Part shown: positions 1 to 6,709 of the stretch, in pieces
How positions within the stretch are numbered: the stretch's first letter is position 1
How the letters are laid out: each line of letters opens with the position of its first letter
Assembly (NCBI GenBank): GCA_902462015.1
Contig: CABPZV010000065.1
Location: forward strand, 1 to 10,725
From: an uncultured Eubacteriales bacterium
Lineage (GTDB): Bacteria > Bacillota > Clostridia > Oscillospirales > CAG-272
DNA: 10,725 nucleotides
Direction of reading: 5' to 3'
Translations under genes and position numbers: made by a program
Notes under the pieces: model-generated
What the model was told of the DNA's origin: nothing
Seen by the model: the letters and a program-made list of their open reading frames with translations, nothing else
Databases searched by the model: none

Positions 1-20
1 AAAAAAGGAGAATTTTTACT

Positions 21-404
21 ATGCATTTACTTGAATCAGGGGAAATGTATCTTGAAACAATATATATACTTATGCAAAAAGGCAAAGTTGTCCGTTCTAT
101 CGACATTGCTGAACAAATCGGCTATAAAAAACCAAGTATAAGCCGGGCTGTCGGATTGCTTAAAAATGGAGGGTATATTTCAGTAGATAATTCCGGGCAT
201 ATTACTCTTACGGATTCTGGGCTGGAAATTGCTTCAAAAATTTATGAAAGACATACAATTCTGACAGAATATCTTGTTATGCTCGGCGTCGATGAAAAAA
301 CGGCAGCGGAAGATGCATGCAAAATTGAACATGATATCAGCGATACCTCTTTCAACGCCATAAAAAAACATGTGTCAGAAAAAATCCATACAGATTCCAA
401 ATAA
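21..404 (+). CDS. DtxR/MntR-family metal-dependent transcriptional repressor
   Basis: A 127-residue protein with an N-terminal winged helix-turn-helix (about residues 8-65) and a helical dimerisation/metal domain (about 68-115). Candidate metal ligands are visible: Met9 in GEMYLETIY, His78 in ERHTILTEY, and Cys100, Glu103 and His104 in DACKIEHDIS. The Met/Cys/Glu/His pattern is that of DtxR/IdeR (iron) rather than MntR, which has Asp and Glu at two of these places. From family knowledge it would repress metal-uptake genes when loaded with Fe(II) or a similar ion. It lacks the C-terminal SH3-like domain of long DtxR proteins, as many clostridial members do. The start is the ATG ten bases after AAGGAG at 5-10. 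The next gene follows after about 85 bases containing an inverted repeat. The family call is firm; the metal is inferred. Confidence 0.88.
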   Translation: MHLLESGEMYLETIYILMQKGKVVRSIDIAEQIGYKKPSISRAVGLLKNGGYISVDNSGHITLTDSGLEIASKIYERHTILTEYLVMLGVDEKTAAEDACKIEHDISDTSFNAIKKHVSEKIHTDSK

Positions 405-427
405 ATCAAAGAAGAAAAAAGAAATTC

Positions 428-465
428 ATATGACGTTTAAATACATTTGAGCTTAAATGTCATAT
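428..465. repeat. 13-bp inverted repeat in the dtxR-like/membrane protein spacer
   Basis: The arms ATATGACGTTTAA (428-440) and TTAAATGTCATAT (453-465) are inverted with one G·U-compatible difference and a 12-base gap. No T-run follows, so this does not look like a terminator. It lies just ahead of the next gene and could be an operator or a 5' RNA hairpin. Its size and AT-rich dyad character are also compatible with a DtxR-type operator, but that is inference. Confidence 0.5.
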
Positions 466-488
466 TAATACAGAGGCACGGTTTAGCA

Positions 489-1238
489 ATGCTGAGAAAA
501 ATATTAAAATGGCTCGATAATTTCTGGTATCACTATAAATGGGTTACCCTCGTAACGATATTTTTCGTCGTAACGCTCACAATTATTATAGTTCAGATGA
601 TAACCAAAACAAACCCTGACTGCAATATATTGTACGGTGGACCTGCAGTTCTTACAGCAAATCAAACTAAGGAGATTGAAAACGCATTTAATGCTCTTCT
701 TCCCGAAGACTATAACGGCGACGGTGAAAAAAATATATCTTTGCAGTCAATTACGCTTATGACAAAAGAACAACTTACAGCGGCTGAAGCACAGGCGGCT
801 GAAAACAGCTCTGTTTTTATTTATGATCCGAAATCTCTTGAAAATAACAAAACCAGTTTTTCAACGCAGCTTTTTTCCGGAGAATATGTCATATGTCTTA
901 TCGATCCTGAACAGTACAAGAATGCTCATAACGCCGGAGGATTTACTCCACTTTCCGAGCTTTTCGGAGAAAACGATATTCCCGAATATGCATACGATGA
1001 CTGCGCCCTAATCCTATCTGAAACATATTTTTCAAAGTTCTTTACTGCAATGTCTGCTTTTCCAGATGATACCCTTATCTGCGTAAGAAAGATGTCTTCG
1101 GTATCTGCTTTAAAAGGAAAGAAAAAGGCTGAAGAGGAATATAACAACCAGCTTAGACTTTACTACAATATAATAGCCTTCACACCTCCGGAAGGAATTT
1201 GGTCCAATGAATCTGAAGCAGAATCTGTCAGCGCCTGA
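489..1238 (+). CDS. Single-pass membrane-anchored protein of unknown function
   Basis: I do not recognise this gene. From the ATG at 489 it encodes 249 residues: a short basic N-terminus (MLRKILKW), one hydrophobic segment at about residues 18-37, then about 210 mostly hydrophilic residues. By the positive-inside rule the large part is probably extracytoplasmic. The frame is open from a TTG at 447, but that start lies inside the inverted repeat and has no ribosome binding site, whereas AGAGG (472-476) sits 12 bases before the ATG. The soluble part has no motif I can name. It overlaps the start of the radical SAM gene by 32 bases, so the two are probably translationally coupled. Confidence 0.75.
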   Translation: MLRKILKWLDNFWYHYKWVTLVTIFFVVTLTIIIVQMITKTNPDCNILYGGPAVLTANQTKEIENAFNALLPEDYNGDGEKNISLQSITLMTKEQLTAAEAQAAENSSVFIYDPKSLENNKTSFSTQLFSGEYVICLIDPEQYKNAHNAGGFTPLSELFGENDIPEYAYDDCALILSETYFSKFFTAMSAFPDDTLICVRKMSSVSALKGKKKAEEEYNNQLRLYYNIIAFTPPEGIWSNESEAESVSA

Positions 1239-2154
1239 ATTCAAAGAAGAAAAGGCGGGCACTCCCGGGTGCAAGCTCTGTCCAAGACTATGCAGAACAG
1301 ACAGAAATAACGGAAGAGGATTCTGCGGAGAAACAAATAATATTAAAGTTTCACGTGCTGTACTTCATTTCGGAGAAGAGCCCTGCATTTCAGGAACAAA
1401 CGGTTCAGGAGCAATCTTTTTTTCCGGATGTCCGATGCATTGTGTATTTTGTCAAAACTATTCTATTTCAAACGGAAGCCGTAAACTCGCAGAAAACGCT
1501 GAAGCAAATGAGGTTTCCCCGGAAAAGCTGAGAGAAATATATTTCAGGCTTATAGAACAGGGTGCACATAATATCAATCTCGTAACACCTACTCATTATA
1601 CAGATGGTATTATAAAATCACTCCAGGGCGGTCTTCCCGTCCCGGTAATATGGAATACAAGCGGTTATGAACGGATCGAAACACTGCAAAGGCTTGAGGG
1701 AATTGTGCAGATATATCTGCCTGATTTTAAGTATTCATCCTCACTTCTTGCGGATGAATATTCCAAAGCAGCTGATTATCCAGAGATAGCAGAAGCAGCT
1801 ATCCGCGAAATGATAAGACAAGCTGGAAAATATGAGTTGGACAAAAACGGGATAATAAAAAGCGGTGTAATTGTAAGACATCTGGTACTTCCCGGTGCAG
1901 GACGCAATACGAGAGGTGTCATCGACCGCGTGGCAGCATTTCCACAGAATTCAGTTATATTTAGTCTGATGTCTCAGTATACTCCAATTCCGGGGATTGA
2001 AAAAATTTTTCCGGAGCTGTCCAGACAGATTACAGAGAATGAGTATAACAATGCAGTTGAATATGCAACAGCCGCCGGAATTGAAAATTGTTTTATACAA
2101 CAGCTTGATTCAGCCGGCAGAGAATATGTTCCACAGTTCTCCGGAATTGACTAA
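1207..2154 (+). CDS. Radical SAM protein, PflX / pyruvate formate-lyase-activase-like (COG1313 type)
   Basis: A 315-residue radical SAM protein. The [4Fe-4S]/SAM motif CX3CX2C is Cys75, Cys79 and Cys82 in FSGCPMHCVFCQN. Upstream lies a second Cys cluster (Cys22, Cys25, Cys29, Cys40) in the CxLCPRxC...GFCG arrangement typical of the PflX group, which may hold another metal or cluster. Downstream hallmarks include NLVTPTHY, WNTSGYE and YLPDFKY. The family is related to glycyl-radical-enzyme activases but its substrate is not established. The ATG at 1207 follows GGAAGGA (1190-1196) by ten bases and lies inside the preceding gene, which implies co-expression. No glycyl radical enzyme is nearby, so no partner can be named. 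Confidence 0.88.
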   Translation: MNLKQNLSAPEFKEEKAGTPGCKLCPRLCRTDRNNGRGFCGETNNIKVSRAVLHFGEEPCISGTNGSGAIFFSGCPMHCVFCQNYSISNGSRKLAENAEANEVSPEKLREIYFRLIEQGAHNINLVTPTHYTDGIIKSLQGGLPVPVIWNTSGYERIETLQRLEGIVQIYLPDFKYSSSLLADEYSKAADYPEIAEAAIREMIRQAGKYELDKNGIIKSGVIVRHLVLPGAGRNTRGVIDRVAAFPQNSVIFSLMSQYTPIPGIEKIFPELSRQITENEYNNAVEYATAAGIENCFIQQLDSAGREYVPQFSGID

Positions 2155-2203
2155 TTGTATATCTATACAGGAATTTATAATCAACAAATATTATAATAAG
2201 AAA

Positions 2204-2250
2204 AAAGTACCGGTTACGATAGTTCTTCTTACTGTAACCGGTGCTTTATT
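2204..2250. terminator. Bidirectional rho-independent terminator between convergent genes
   Basis: A 14-bp stem pairs AAAGTACCGGTTAC (2204-2217) with GTAACCGGTGCTTT (2234-2247), with one wobble. A T-rich tract follows on the plus strand, and the A-run at 2201-2206 gives a U-tract on the minus strand. It sits between the stop of the radical SAM gene and the stop of the opposing rlmA, so it can serve both transcripts. Confidence 0.85.
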
Positions 2251-2289
2251 AACTAATTTATAAATTAGGTAGAATGAACTTCCTGTACA

Positions 2290-3105
2290 TTAAGTTTTCC
2301 TTAATATCAGGATACCAAATTCAATTTCTGTGTCAAGACTGTCAACAGAATAAAGTCTTTCCCGCCCCCTCTTATTTGTTCTGTAAAAGTACGGCGTCAT
2401 TTCAAAAAGAGATACAATCTCTTTTTGAAGAAGATGTATTTCAGAACGAACCTGACGTTCAGACATAAGTTCAAAACCAATTGGGACTTCACGCTCCTCC
2501 TCATTTTCATACGGATTATCATAAAGAATTCTCTTCATGCCAAACAAATGTCTTGCAAGAGGTATAACACGAATTAAAATGCCCTTCTTTTTCAAAATAC
2601 GCCTAAATTCCTCCGATGCCATTGGTGCAAAAACCGATATAACTATGTCCGTACTCTCATCGGCAACCGGAACATCGTAAACACTTGCGGCTGCAAGCAA
2701 AAGCTTAGTATTTCTTTTTCTTCCGGCTATAAGCGCATCCTTAGAAAGGTCTATGCCAAGTACATCAGTTCCCGGGCATGCTTTCGACACTGCCGAAGTA
2801 TAGTAACATTCTCCGCATCCGGCATCTAAGATTATAGAATTACTTTCCAAAACTGATTTTACCGAATCGCAAAGTGAGTCACATAATATTTTATAATATC
2901 CGGAATTTAGAAACGCATGGCGTGCCATAACCATTTTTTTATCGTCGCCATGGAGACTTTTGTTCGAGAGAATTAAATTTACATATCCACTTTTTGCAAT
3001 ATCAAAGCAATGATTTTTTTCACACAAATAACTGTTTCCGGATTTCTTTAAACTCTCTCTGCAAACAGGACAACGCCAATAGTCTTTTGATAAAATGATA
3101 CTCAC
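2290..3105 (-). CDS. rlmA: 23S rRNA (guanine-N1)-methyltransferase RlmA
   Basis: A 271-residue SAM-dependent methyltransferase that modifies N1 of a guanine in 23S rRNA helix 35. Gram-positive members (RlmA-II, TlrB type) act on G748 and enterobacterial ones on G745; which applies here is inference. The N-terminal zinc finger is Cys12, Cys15, Cys28 and His32 in WRCPVC...YLCEKNH, followed by the family signature FDIAKSGYVNLIL and ARHAFLNSGYY. The SAM-binding motif I is ILDAGCGE at about residues 92-99, with GIDLSKDA after it. I chose the GTG at 3105 because GGAGAG lies seven bases upstream; a TTG at 3141 would add 12 residues without an RBS. Length matches the family (about 270). It stands alone on the minus strand, about 150 bases downstream of the ANTAR gene. 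Confidence 0.9.
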   Translation of the reverse strand: MSIILSKDYWRCPVCRESLKKSGNSYLCEKNHCFDIAKSGYVNLILSNKSLHGDDKKMVMARHAFLNSGYYKILCDSLCDSVKSVLESNSIILDAGCGECYYTSAVSKACPGTDVLGIDLSKDALIAGRKRNTKLLLAAASVYDVPVADESTDIVISVFAPMASEEFRRILKKKGILIRVIPLARHLFGMKRILYDNPYENEEEREVPIGFELMSERQVRSEIHLLQKEIVSLFEMTPYFYRTNKRGRERLYSVDSLDTEIEFGILILRKT

Positions 3106-3253
3106 CCAATCTCTCCATATGATTTCTAAAGTCAGAAACAACTGCTTTTAATCAGAAAAAACTCTAATGAAAAATATCTGACTACAATAAAAAACACATA
3201 ATATTATTCTAAAAACTACTACCTATATGTTTAATAACCGCCTATTATTTAAT

Positions 3254-3838
3254 TCAGTTATAGGTTCTTATAATTGTTTCAGCAATTTCAGTTCTTGTTA
3301 CACATCTGTCCATCGCCTGTTTCTCTATGTATCGATGAGCATCAGATTCAGTCATTTTTAACTGTTCTATAAGAATCCATTTTGCCCTGTTTATAAGCCT
3401 TATCTCCTTCATTTTATCTTCTAATGAAACAGCCTTCTTTTCCAGTCCGGAAAGCCTGTTGCGCATCGCCTTCATCCAATCAAATGCATGAGATACGGAC
3501 TGCGGTGAAGTTGGCTTTGAAAGCACAAATACGCCGTACTTATTTACCTTATCAGTAATCTCAGAGTAAAGCTCACTTTTTACAAATAAAAGCACAGCTC
3601 CTCCGCCATCCCTGCAAACGTCCGCCGCAAGATTAATACCAAAATCATCCGGCAGCGGAGAATTAATTACTACAAGGTCATATGATCTTTCAAGAATAAG
3701 CCGTCTTGCAGCACCCTCATTAATAACAGTATCTATTGGATAATAATCAGAAACGGGAAGGAGCGGTTTAATTGAACTATTAAATTTATCAGAAGAAGAT
3801 ACAATAAGAACACTATATGTATAACTGTTGAAAACCAT
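3254..3838 (-). CDS. ANTAR-domain response regulator (NitR-like RNA-binding antiterminator)
   Basis: A 194-residue protein with a receiver-like domain (about residues 8-115), a helical linker, and a C-terminal ANTAR domain (about 130-190) containing the NRAKWILIEQLKMTESDAHRYI core. ANTAR proteins bind paired hexaloop hairpins in mRNA and prevent termination. The receiver is degenerate: the phospho-acceptor position is Asn59 (LVVINSPLP) and the acidic pair after strand 1 is missing, although the conserved Lys108 (LSKP) is kept. It therefore is probably not controlled by ordinary phosphorylation. It starts 26 bases after the glutamine synthetase stop, matching the clostridial glnA-nitR arrangement. 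The ATG at 3838 is preferred because GGGGTGA lies six bases upstream; the GTG at 3847 would overlap that RBS. Confidence 0.82.
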   Translation of the reverse strand: MVFNSYTYSVLIVSSSDKFNSSIKPLLPVSDYYPIDTVINEGAARRLILERSYDLVVINSPLPDDFGINLAADVCRDGGGAVLLFVKSELYSEITDKVNKYGVFVLSKPTSPQSVSHAFDWMKAMRNRLSGLEKKAVSLEDKMKEIRLINRAKWILIEQLKMTESDAHRYIEKQAMDRCVTRTEIAETIIRTYN

Positions 3839-3864
3839 ACTGCTCACCCCTGTTAATTTTTATA

Positions 3865-5076
3865 TTAATATAATCCGCAGTATGAATTAATCAGAGTCTG
3901 GGGTAAATATTTTGATATGAACTCACTTTTTAAAGCCTTTTGACGAGCTTCGGAAAGCGACCGTGGAAGCGTATGATATCTTTTGAGCTGTTCTGCCGAT
4001 GCACTGTACAGATTTATATCCGCAGGCGGCGGAAGTTCTTTATGTTCTTTTATTCCCATAAGACCGGCATATATTAAAAGCGTATACGCTATATATGGAT
4101 TTGCACCCGGATCCGGAGAGCGAAGCTCAGCACGCGTATACTCCCCGAAAGCAGCTGGAATCCTTATAAGCTGCGACCGGTTTTCACTTGACCATGTTAT
4201 ATATAGCGGAGCTTTCTGACTGCCAAAGCGTTTAAAAGACTGCTCTGACGGATTAAGAAACACTGTCATTTCCGAAATCCTATCAAGCATTCCCGAAAGA
4301 ACATACGGAAGAAGATTTTCATCTCTTCCCTTTACGGAAATATTTATATGCATTCCGCTTCCGGGTTTCCCTTCAAGCGGTTTAGGAGAAAAGTCCGCAT
4401 AAAGTCCGTTTCTTGCAGCAACAGTTTTTACAGCAGCTTTAAATGTAACAGCATCATCGGCCGCAGTCAGAGGAGACGAATACCTGAAATCTATTTCATT
4501 CTGTCCCGGTCCCTCTTCATGATGAGAGCTCTCCGGAATGATTCCCATCTGTTCAAGCGTCAAGCATATCTCGCGCCTTACATTTTCGCCTTTATCCTCA
4601 GGAGCAATATCCATATATCCCGCATTGTCATACGGTTCATTTAGAGCTTTCCCATCATCGTCTGTTTTAAAGAGATAGAACTCCATCTCATTTCCAAATA
4701 CAAACGAAATCCCATCTTTTTTTGCCATGTCTTCCGCTTTGCGAAGCATGCTTCTGACATCGCATTCAAACTGGGTGCCATCCGGATATAGCACATCACA
4801 AAACATCCTGACAACACGTCCATGTTCAGGCCTCCAGGGAAGTACAGACAAGGTTGAAGGATCCGGACGAAGCATCAAATCAGAATGAACATCTCCGCCG
4901 AAACCGTCAACTGCTGAAGCGTCAAAAGCAATACCGTAATTAAAAGCACGGTCAAGTTCTCCAGGCATTATGGAGATATTCTTTTGTTTTCCGTAAATGT
5001 CGCAGAAAGCAAGCCTTATGAATTTAACATCTTCCTCTTTTACAAATTGCTTTACTTCATTTATTGAATATTTCAT
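3865..5076 (-). CDS. glnA: Glutamine synthetase type I, short variant with altered catalytic flap
   Basis: A 403-residue glutamine synthetase, shorter than the usual 440 or so. The N-terminal beta-grasp domain covers about residues 1-100 and the catalytic domain the rest. Metal and substrate residues are present: Glu130 and Glu132 (NEMEF), Glu187 and Glu194 (SHHEEGPGQNEIDF), His243 (GSGMHINI), Arg300 and Arg305 (NRSQLIRIP), Glu317 and Arg319 (RAELRSPDP). Two active-site positions differ. The flap Glu (E. coli Glu327, normally in YEAP) is Lys288 in GSQKAP, and the Ser next to Asp50 (DGSS) is Ala55 in DASA. The usual C-terminal tail after about FISKYLPQ is missing. It may make glutamine poorly, or act as a paralog that ligates another amine or regulates nitrogen genes. 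It is followed by the NitR-like gene. The ATG at 5076 has AAAGG about 12 bases upstream. Confidence 0.88.
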   Translation of the reverse strand: MKYSINEVKQFVKEEDVKFIRLAFCDIYGKQKNISIMPGELDRAFNYGIAFDASAVDGFGGDVHSDLMLRPDPSTLSVLPWRPEHGRVVRMFCDVLYPDGTQFECDVRSMLRKAEDMAKKDGISFVFGNEMEFYLFKTDDDGKALNEPYDNAGYMDIAPEDKGENVRREICLTLEQMGIIPESSHHEEGPGQNEIDFRYSSPLTAADDAVTFKAAVKTVAARNGLYADFSPKPLEGKPGSGMHINISVKGRDENLLPYVLSGMLDRISEMTVFLNPSEQSFKRFGSQKAPLYITWSSENRSQLIRIPAAFGEYTRAELRSPDPGANPYIAYTLLIYAGLMGIKEHKELPPPADINLYSASAEQLKRYHTLPRSLSEARQKALKSEFISKYLPQTLINSYCGLY

Positions 5077-5151
5077 ATATTTTAACGCCTTTCAATAAAA
5101 AGACTCCGAATTTCAATATAAATCACAAACACATTTTTTATTTTCATGGAC

Positions 5152-5169
5152 TACTCTCTTATGAGAGTA
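5152..5169 (-). promoter_or_regulatory. Stem-loop in the glnA 5' leader
   Basis: TACTCTC (5152-5158) and GAGAGTA (5163-5169) form a perfect 7-bp stem with a 4-base loop, or a 6-bp stem with a hexaloop on opening one pair. It lies about 75 bases upstream of glnA in the predicted transcript. ANTAR proteins bind hexaloop hairpin pairs, so this is a candidate target. The loop (CAUAAG on the RNA) lacks the consensus A at position 1, and I see no convincing second hairpin. Confidence 0.4.
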
Positions 5170-5212
5170 AACCAAAATTAAATAAAAAACTGAATTCTAT
5201 ATTATATCTAAT

Positions 5213-5241
5213 AATATAACACATTAATAAACTATTTGCAA
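5213..5241 (-). promoter_or_regulatory. Candidate sigma-A promoter for glnA-nitR
   Basis: Read on the minus strand, TTGCAA (5241-5236) and TATATT (5218-5213) are separated by 17 bases. A start near 5205 would give a leader of roughly 130 nucleotides containing the stem-loop. A second TATAAT-like hexamer lies slightly downstream, so the exact -10 element is uncertain in this AT-rich stretch. Confidence 0.45.
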
Positions 5242-5304
5242 CAAAAAATTTGTAAATTACTCTTTTTATTCTGCCCAAAATTTTCAATACACAAAAGTTT
5301 TGTA

Positions 5305-5333
5305 TTGACATTTATAAAGTTTTATGATATAAT
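5305..5333 (+). promoter_or_regulatory. Consensus sigma-A promoter of the tRNA-Arg gene
   Basis: TTGACA (5305-5310) and TATAAT (5328-5333) are perfect consensus hexamers with a 17-base spacer. Transcription should start near 5340, about 36 bases before the mature tRNA. Such strength is typical of stable-RNA promoters. It points towards the element, which may explain the terminators just beyond the tRNA. Confidence 0.85.
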
Positions 5334-5375
5334 ATTAATTGTAATTTTTAAATATGCTTTGGAATACTACAGCTT

Positions 5376-5452
<77 letters not shown>

Positions 5453-5457
5453 TAATA

Positions 5458-5480
5458 GGAACATAAAAAAGATATGTTCC
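5458..5480. repeat. Hairpin directly downstream of tRNA-Arg
   Basis: GGAACATA (5458-5465) and TATGTTCC (5473-5480) are a perfect 8-bp inverted repeat with a 7-base A-rich loop, beginning six bases after the tRNA CCA. It has no T-run. It could assist 3' processing or be a recombinase arm-type site; neither can be shown here. Confidence 0.5.
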
Positions 5481-5483
5481 GCG

Positions 5484-5510
5484 AAAAGCCCGATTTTATC
5501 GGGCTTTTTT
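5484..5510 (+). terminator. Rho-independent terminator after tRNA-Arg
   Basis: AAAAGCCCGA (5484-5493) pairs with TCGGGCTTTT (5499-5508) across a 5-base loop, and the T-run extends to 5510. It is well placed to end the tRNA transcript. Confidence 0.88.
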
Positions 5511-5614
5511 GTTGCCTAAACACTGGGATTTCAAGATGCATATTTGAAGATATAAAATCGCTGTTTTCCCTTTGCGTATGGATTTGAACTCCCGTACAAC
5601 TGAATAATTGCGTC

Positions 5615-5655
5615 AAACGGCAGACAAGTAATCAAAAAACTTGTCTGCCGTTTTT
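5615..5655 (+). terminator. Strong 14-bp hairpin with T-run
   Basis: AAACGGCAGACAAG (5615-5628) and CTTGTCTGCCGTTT (5640-5653) match perfectly, with a T-run at 5651-5655. It lies between the first terminator and the first element gene. The A-rich 5' flank lets it act on both strands. The sequence from 5511 to 5614 before it holds no gene or signal I can support. Confidence 0.8.
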
Positions 5656-5665
5656 GCGTTTCACC

Positions 5666-5699
5666 GCCCGAAGTTTTGTAAAAGACTTCGGGCTTTTTT
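5666..5699 (+). terminator. Third terminator just before the first element gene
   Basis: GCCCGAAGT (5666-5674) pairs with ACTTCGGGC (5685-5693), and extra T/A pairs are possible inside the loop. A six-base T-run follows (5694-5699). It ends 25 bases before the next start codon, so it may act as an attenuator or insulate the element from outside transcription. Confidence 0.8.
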
Positions 5700-5724
5700 C
5701 ATTTAACGAAAAGGAGATGACACA

Positions 5725-5997
5725 ATGTATTTTACCAATACTCCTACCCTCAACAGCATTGAGGCGATCATGAAAAAACTGCCCTATGGCACACAAAAAG
5801 GCGGCGGTCGATTTCGCAGCCCATACAAATATACCAAGAAAGACTGCGACTGTCGGCTCTGCCTTTACCGCAGAAAAAAGAATGGATGTACCGAGGAGGT
5901 ATGTCCTGTGCTGGATATCCGGCTTGGATGCGGCGTTGCTTCCATTGGCGAAGCGGTAAAAGTCGTTTTCAAGGACGCCAAGAATGCAGCATTCTAG
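5725..5997 (+). CDS. Cys-rich small conserved element protein, possibly truncated
   Basis: A 90-residue basic protein with no family name that I can give with certainty. It opens with MYFTNTPTLNSIEAIMKKLPYG, a start I associate with accessory proteins of Firmicutes conjugative elements. Six cysteines (41, 43, 46, 55, 60, 69) in CDCRLC...GC...EVC...GCG suggest a zinc-binding module. AAGGAG lies eight bases before the ATG. The TAG stop at 5995 is in the same frame as the following gene, and the frame stays open across it. From memory, relatives are longer after the AAFQ-R stretch, so this copy may be shortened; that is a recollection, not a search result. It is the first gene of the element-side cluster. 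Confidence 0.7.
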   Translation: MYFTNTPTLNSIEAIMKKLPYGTQKGGGRFRSPYKYTKKDCDCRLCLYRRKKNGCTEEVCPVLDIRLGCGVASIGEAVKVVFKDAKNAAF

Positions 5998-6018
5998 CAG
6001 GATCGTGATCTAAACAAT

Positions 6019-6363
6019 ATGGCGGACTATTTTCACGGCAGTGCGGGCGCAAGATCAAAGCTCATCTCCGCTGATTGGGATGTACAGGAAGTTGGCGGCG
6101 AGCTATACGGAGTGATTCGTACAGGGCTTCGAGAACCCTTCTCCCCCGAAGAAGAACAGGAATGGATTGACGAACTGATCGGTCAGGTAGCGGACGGCTT
6201 TGGAGAAAGTCTGGAACAGCGTGAAATCAAAACCGATGACGGAGATATTTATGTGTCTTTCTGGCACAGCGGCGATGATTACTTTATGGAAAACGAAACG
6301 GATTTCCGGCAGCGAATGTCTGAAAATCATAGCTTCGGAGAACAACAGATTGGAGGAATGTGA
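6019..6363 (+). CDS. Acidic element protein of unknown function
   Basis: A 114-residue protein with about 26 acidic against 8 basic residues. I do not know a family name, but the layout (DWDVQEVGGELYG, SPEEEQEWIDELIGQVADGFGE, DIYVSFWHSGDDYF) resembles a recurrent small protein of Firmicutes conjugative elements. The ATG at 6019 lacks a good ribosome binding site; AGGA at 5999-6002 is 16 bases away. It is in phase with the preceding gene across a single TAG, so it may depend on coupling or may be the tail of a formerly longer frame. The next gene starts four bases after its stop. The strong acidity would be compatible with a DNA-mimic role, but nothing here shows that. Confidence 0.7.
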   Translation: MADYFHGSAGARSKLISADWDVQEVGGELYGVIRTGLREPFSPEEEQEWIDELIGQVADGFGESLEQREIKTDDGDIYVSFWHSGDDYFMENETDFRQRMSENHSFGEQQIGGM

Positions 6364-6366
6364 GAT

Positions 6367-6708
6367 ATGGCCTTACTCTTTTCAAAGGTAACTGTAACGG
6401 CAGGCAATGATGCGGCAAGTTTTCTTGTTGGCGGGATTCCGAGAGAATACGATGATATGGAGGATTGGGATGAATTTGATGATTTCCTAAAGTATATCGA
6501 TGAAGAAACGGAAGTATTGGTTCATGCCAATGCTTATCTCTATGGAGATGGCGAAACAAGTGCAGCCTCCTATTCGGATACCCTGTGGCTTTCCTCACAG
6601 CTTAAATCCGGCAGCAGTTTCCTTACTGATTACTGTGAAAATATAGAGGAAGTAAATTTTAGCTTTACTTGGTCGCCCGAAGAATTGCTTGGAATGGAGA
6701 TGGAATGA
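6367..6708 (+). CDS. Highly acidic small protein of unknown function
   Basis: A 113-residue protein with roughly 25 Asp/Glu and only 4 Lys/Arg, a net charge near -21. It begins with a beta-rich hydrophobic stretch (ALLFSKVTVTAG), then an acidic central block at about residues 26-47 (REYDDMEDWDEFDDF), and ends in SPEELLGMEME. No signal peptide or membrane segment is seen. GGAGG at 6353-6357 sits ten bases upstream of the ATG. The gene is packed between the previous stop (6363) and the next start (6710), so it belongs to the same operon. No function is assigned; the charge is the most telling property. Confidence 0.72.
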   Translation: MALLFSKVTVTAGNDAASFLVGGIPREYDDMEDWDEFDDFLKYIDEETEVLVHANAYLYGDGETSAASYSDTLWLSSQLKSGSSFLTDYCENIEEVNFSFTWSPEELLGMEME

Positions 6709-6709
6709 G

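Noticed and set aside
3132..3176. GTCAGA ... TCTGAC inverted repeat near the rlmA start
   Set aside because: The arms are only six bases with a loop of over 30 bases and no supporting signal.
4348..4644. Plus-strand open frame inside the glutamine synthetase gene
   Set aside because: It is antisense to conserved catalytic motifs of glnA and carries no signals of its own.
5580..5597. Sequence resembling an inverted tRNA T-arm (reverse strand GAGTTCAAATCC), considered as a second att remnant
   Set aside because: Only about nine of eleven bases match the tRNA T-loop and the flanks do not pair or match the tRNA, so it is not distinguishable from chance.
6284..6598. Minus-strand open frame of 104 codons, His/Pro/Arg-rich
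   Set aside because: It spans two genes on the opposite strand, and its odd composition mirrors their acidic codons.
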